NCBI RefSeq assembly: GCF_026107455.2
Contig: NZ_JAPCHY010000002.1
Coordinates: 358,602-422,601 of the forward strand
Direction: 5' to 3'
Length of the DNA: 64,000 nucleotides
Source: Xanthomonas chitinilytica
Lineage (GTDB): Bacteria; Pseudomonadota; Gammaproteobacteria; Xanthomonadales; Xanthomonadaceae
Notes under the pieces: model-generated
Database searches by the model: none
Told to the model about the DNA's origin: nothing
What the model saw: only the letters and a program-made list of their open reading frames with translations
Made by a program: the position numbers and the translations under genes
Part shown: piece by piece, positions 63,329 to 64,000 of the stretch
Layout: the number at the start of each line of letters is the position of its first letter
Position numbering within the stretch: position 1 is the first letter of the stretch

Positions 63329-63772
63329 ATGGCCGCCTACCCGCTGCTGCTCATCGCCCACCTGTTCGCCGCATTGGTGTTCATCGGCGCGGTGTTCTTC
63401 GAAGTCCTGATCCTCGACAGCGTGCGCCGGCACGTGCCGGCCGCGGCGATGCGGCGGATCGAAGCCGGCATCACCCACCGCGCGCGCAGGCTGATGCCCT
63501 GGGTATTGCTGGTGCTCTACGGCAGCGGCGCCGGCATGGCCTGGCATTACCGCGCGGCGCTGGCGCACCCGCTGGCCAGCGGCTTCGGACTGCTGCTGAG
63601 CCTCAAGATCGCGCTGGCGCTGAGCGTGCTCGCCCACTTCGTGGTCGCGGTGACGACACGCGGCCGGGGCGAACGGATCGCGCGCCGCTTCCGGCGCATC
63701 CACCTGAGCGTGTTCTGCCACATGGTCGGCATCGTGCTGCTGGCCAAGGGCATGTTCTACCTGGGCGGCTGA
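63329..63772 (+). CDS. CopD-like small membrane protein
   Basis: 147-aa protein with four membrane segments (LLLIAHLFAALVFIGAVFFE, LMPWVLLVLYGSGAGMA, GFGLLLSLKIALALSVLAHF, VFCHMVGIVLLAKGMFYL). Conserved-looking His residues in the helices and the overall layout resemble small CopD-family proteins, suggesting a heme- or copper-related role; this is not proven. Divergent from hslV. Confidence 0.6.
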   Translation: MAAYPLLLIAHLFAALVFIGAVFFEVLILDSVRRHVPAAAMRRIEAGITHRARRLMPWVLLVLYGSGAGMAWHYRAALAHPLASGFGLLLSLKIALALSVLAHFVVAVTTRGRGERIARRFRRIHLSVFCHMVGIVLLAKGMFYLGG

Positions 63773-63828
63773 TACGGCGCGGCATTGCCACGACCGGCCT
63801 GCGGCTGTCGCGGTGCGGGCGTCCTAGT

Positions 63829-64000
63829 TGTGATCTCTCAGTAGGTTGTTCATCCGGGGCATCTCTGGAAGATGGAGGTTGCGAAGCCAACCCAGCCCCC
63901 AGGAGCCCCGGATGAACCTGCATAAACATGCCCGTCTTACGCCTCGCGGTCGAGCCCTGCTTGTCGATCGCGTGATCGAACAGGGCCTGAGAGTGGAGGA
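63829..64000 (+). mobile_element. Left end of an IS481-family insertion sequence (cut by window)
   Basis: Begins near TTGTGATCTCTCAGTAGG, typical of IS481 left ends in Xanthomonadaceae. An inverted repeat CATCCGGGGC (63849-63858) / GCCCCGGATG (63905-63914) lies before and over the transposase start and may hide its ribosome site in transcripts entering from outside. Right end not in the window. Confidence 0.75.
63912..64000 (+). CDS. IS481-family transposase (N-terminal fragment, cut by window)
   Basis: First 29 codons only: MNLHKHARLTPRGRALLVDR followed by VIEQGLRVEE, the usual start of IS481 transposases before their helix-turn-helix. AGGAG lies 7 bases upstream of ATG 63912. Whether the gene is intact cannot be seen. 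Confidence 0.8.
   Translation, partial: MNLHKHARLTPRGRALLVDRVIEQGLRVE

Overview
The window is a GC-rich chromosomal segment of a gammaproteobacterium of the Xanthomonadaceae/Lysobacteraceae (Stenotrophomonas, Pseudoxanthomonas, Luteimonas or Lysobacter-like). Pointers are the very GC-rich third codon positions, TonB-dependent receptors of the Xanthomonas/Caulobacter type, a LacI-controlled N-acetylglucosamine (GlcNAc) locus with an SIS-type GlcN-6-P deaminase, a SmeDEF-like efflux operon with a divergent TetR gene, an HslV with a short propeptide, and GTAG...CTAC repeats like those of Stenotrophomonas. No tRNA, rRNA, plasmid or prophage genes were seen. The only transposon is an IS481-type element cut by the right edge.

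Region 1 (1-16.6 kb) is a GlcNAc/chitin-oligosaccharide utilisation region. A leftward operon holds nagP (importer), nagR (LacI repressor) and nagB-II (deaminase, cut by the window start). Facing it are two consecutive rightward modules with the same order: glucokinase-family kinase, TonB receptor, GH20 hexosaminidase. The inferred route is uptake through the receptors, periplasmic cleavage by the hexosaminidases, import by NagP, phosphorylation by the kinases and deamination by NagB-II. The same 14-bp operator lies before both kinases and a related site lies before nagP, so one repressor probably controls all three units. The two kinase genes share an almost identical 842-bp core, and their sugar-binding motif reads EAGQ instead of the EGGH of glucokinase.

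Region 2 (16.9-31.4 kb) is mixed housekeeping: VanZ-like protein, MidA-like methyltransferase, pteridine reductase and FolK, a stand-alone Anbu-type proteasome homologue, a three-gene two-component cluster, a BON-domain protein, a YdgJ-like oxidoreductase, a three-gene unit (DUF2242 lipoprotein, secreted unknown, 6-phosphogluconate dehydrogenase) and tail-specific protease Prc.

Region 3 (31.6-45.6 kb), read leftward, is the cell-shape/septal wall cluster mreBCD-mrdA-rodA, then mltB-rlpA-dacC, then ybeD-lipB-lipA. It is interrupted by a rightward lpxR gene and by an 874-bp gene-free gap between rodA and mltB. That gap holds a degenerate three-repeat array with type I-F CRISPR geometry (28-bp repeats every 60 bp), an orphan FNR-type promoter followed by a strong hairpin, and a broken REP palindrome.

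Region 4 (45.9-59.9 kb) has an adenosine-kinase-like PfkB enzyme with a decayed copy of its own 3' end behind it, a HAD phosphatase with a lipoprotein, an M1 aminopeptidase, a GGDEF protein, ubiE, a yeast-FCY1-like cytosine deaminase, a small unknown gene and the RND efflux operon with its TetR regulator.

Region 5 (59.95-64 kb) is a 1.1-kb repeat island with two inverted copies of a structured element whose helices covary, then hslVU (sigma-32-type promoter, REP array between the genes), a CopD-like membrane protein and the start of the IS481 element. All identities were read by eye; no database search was possible.
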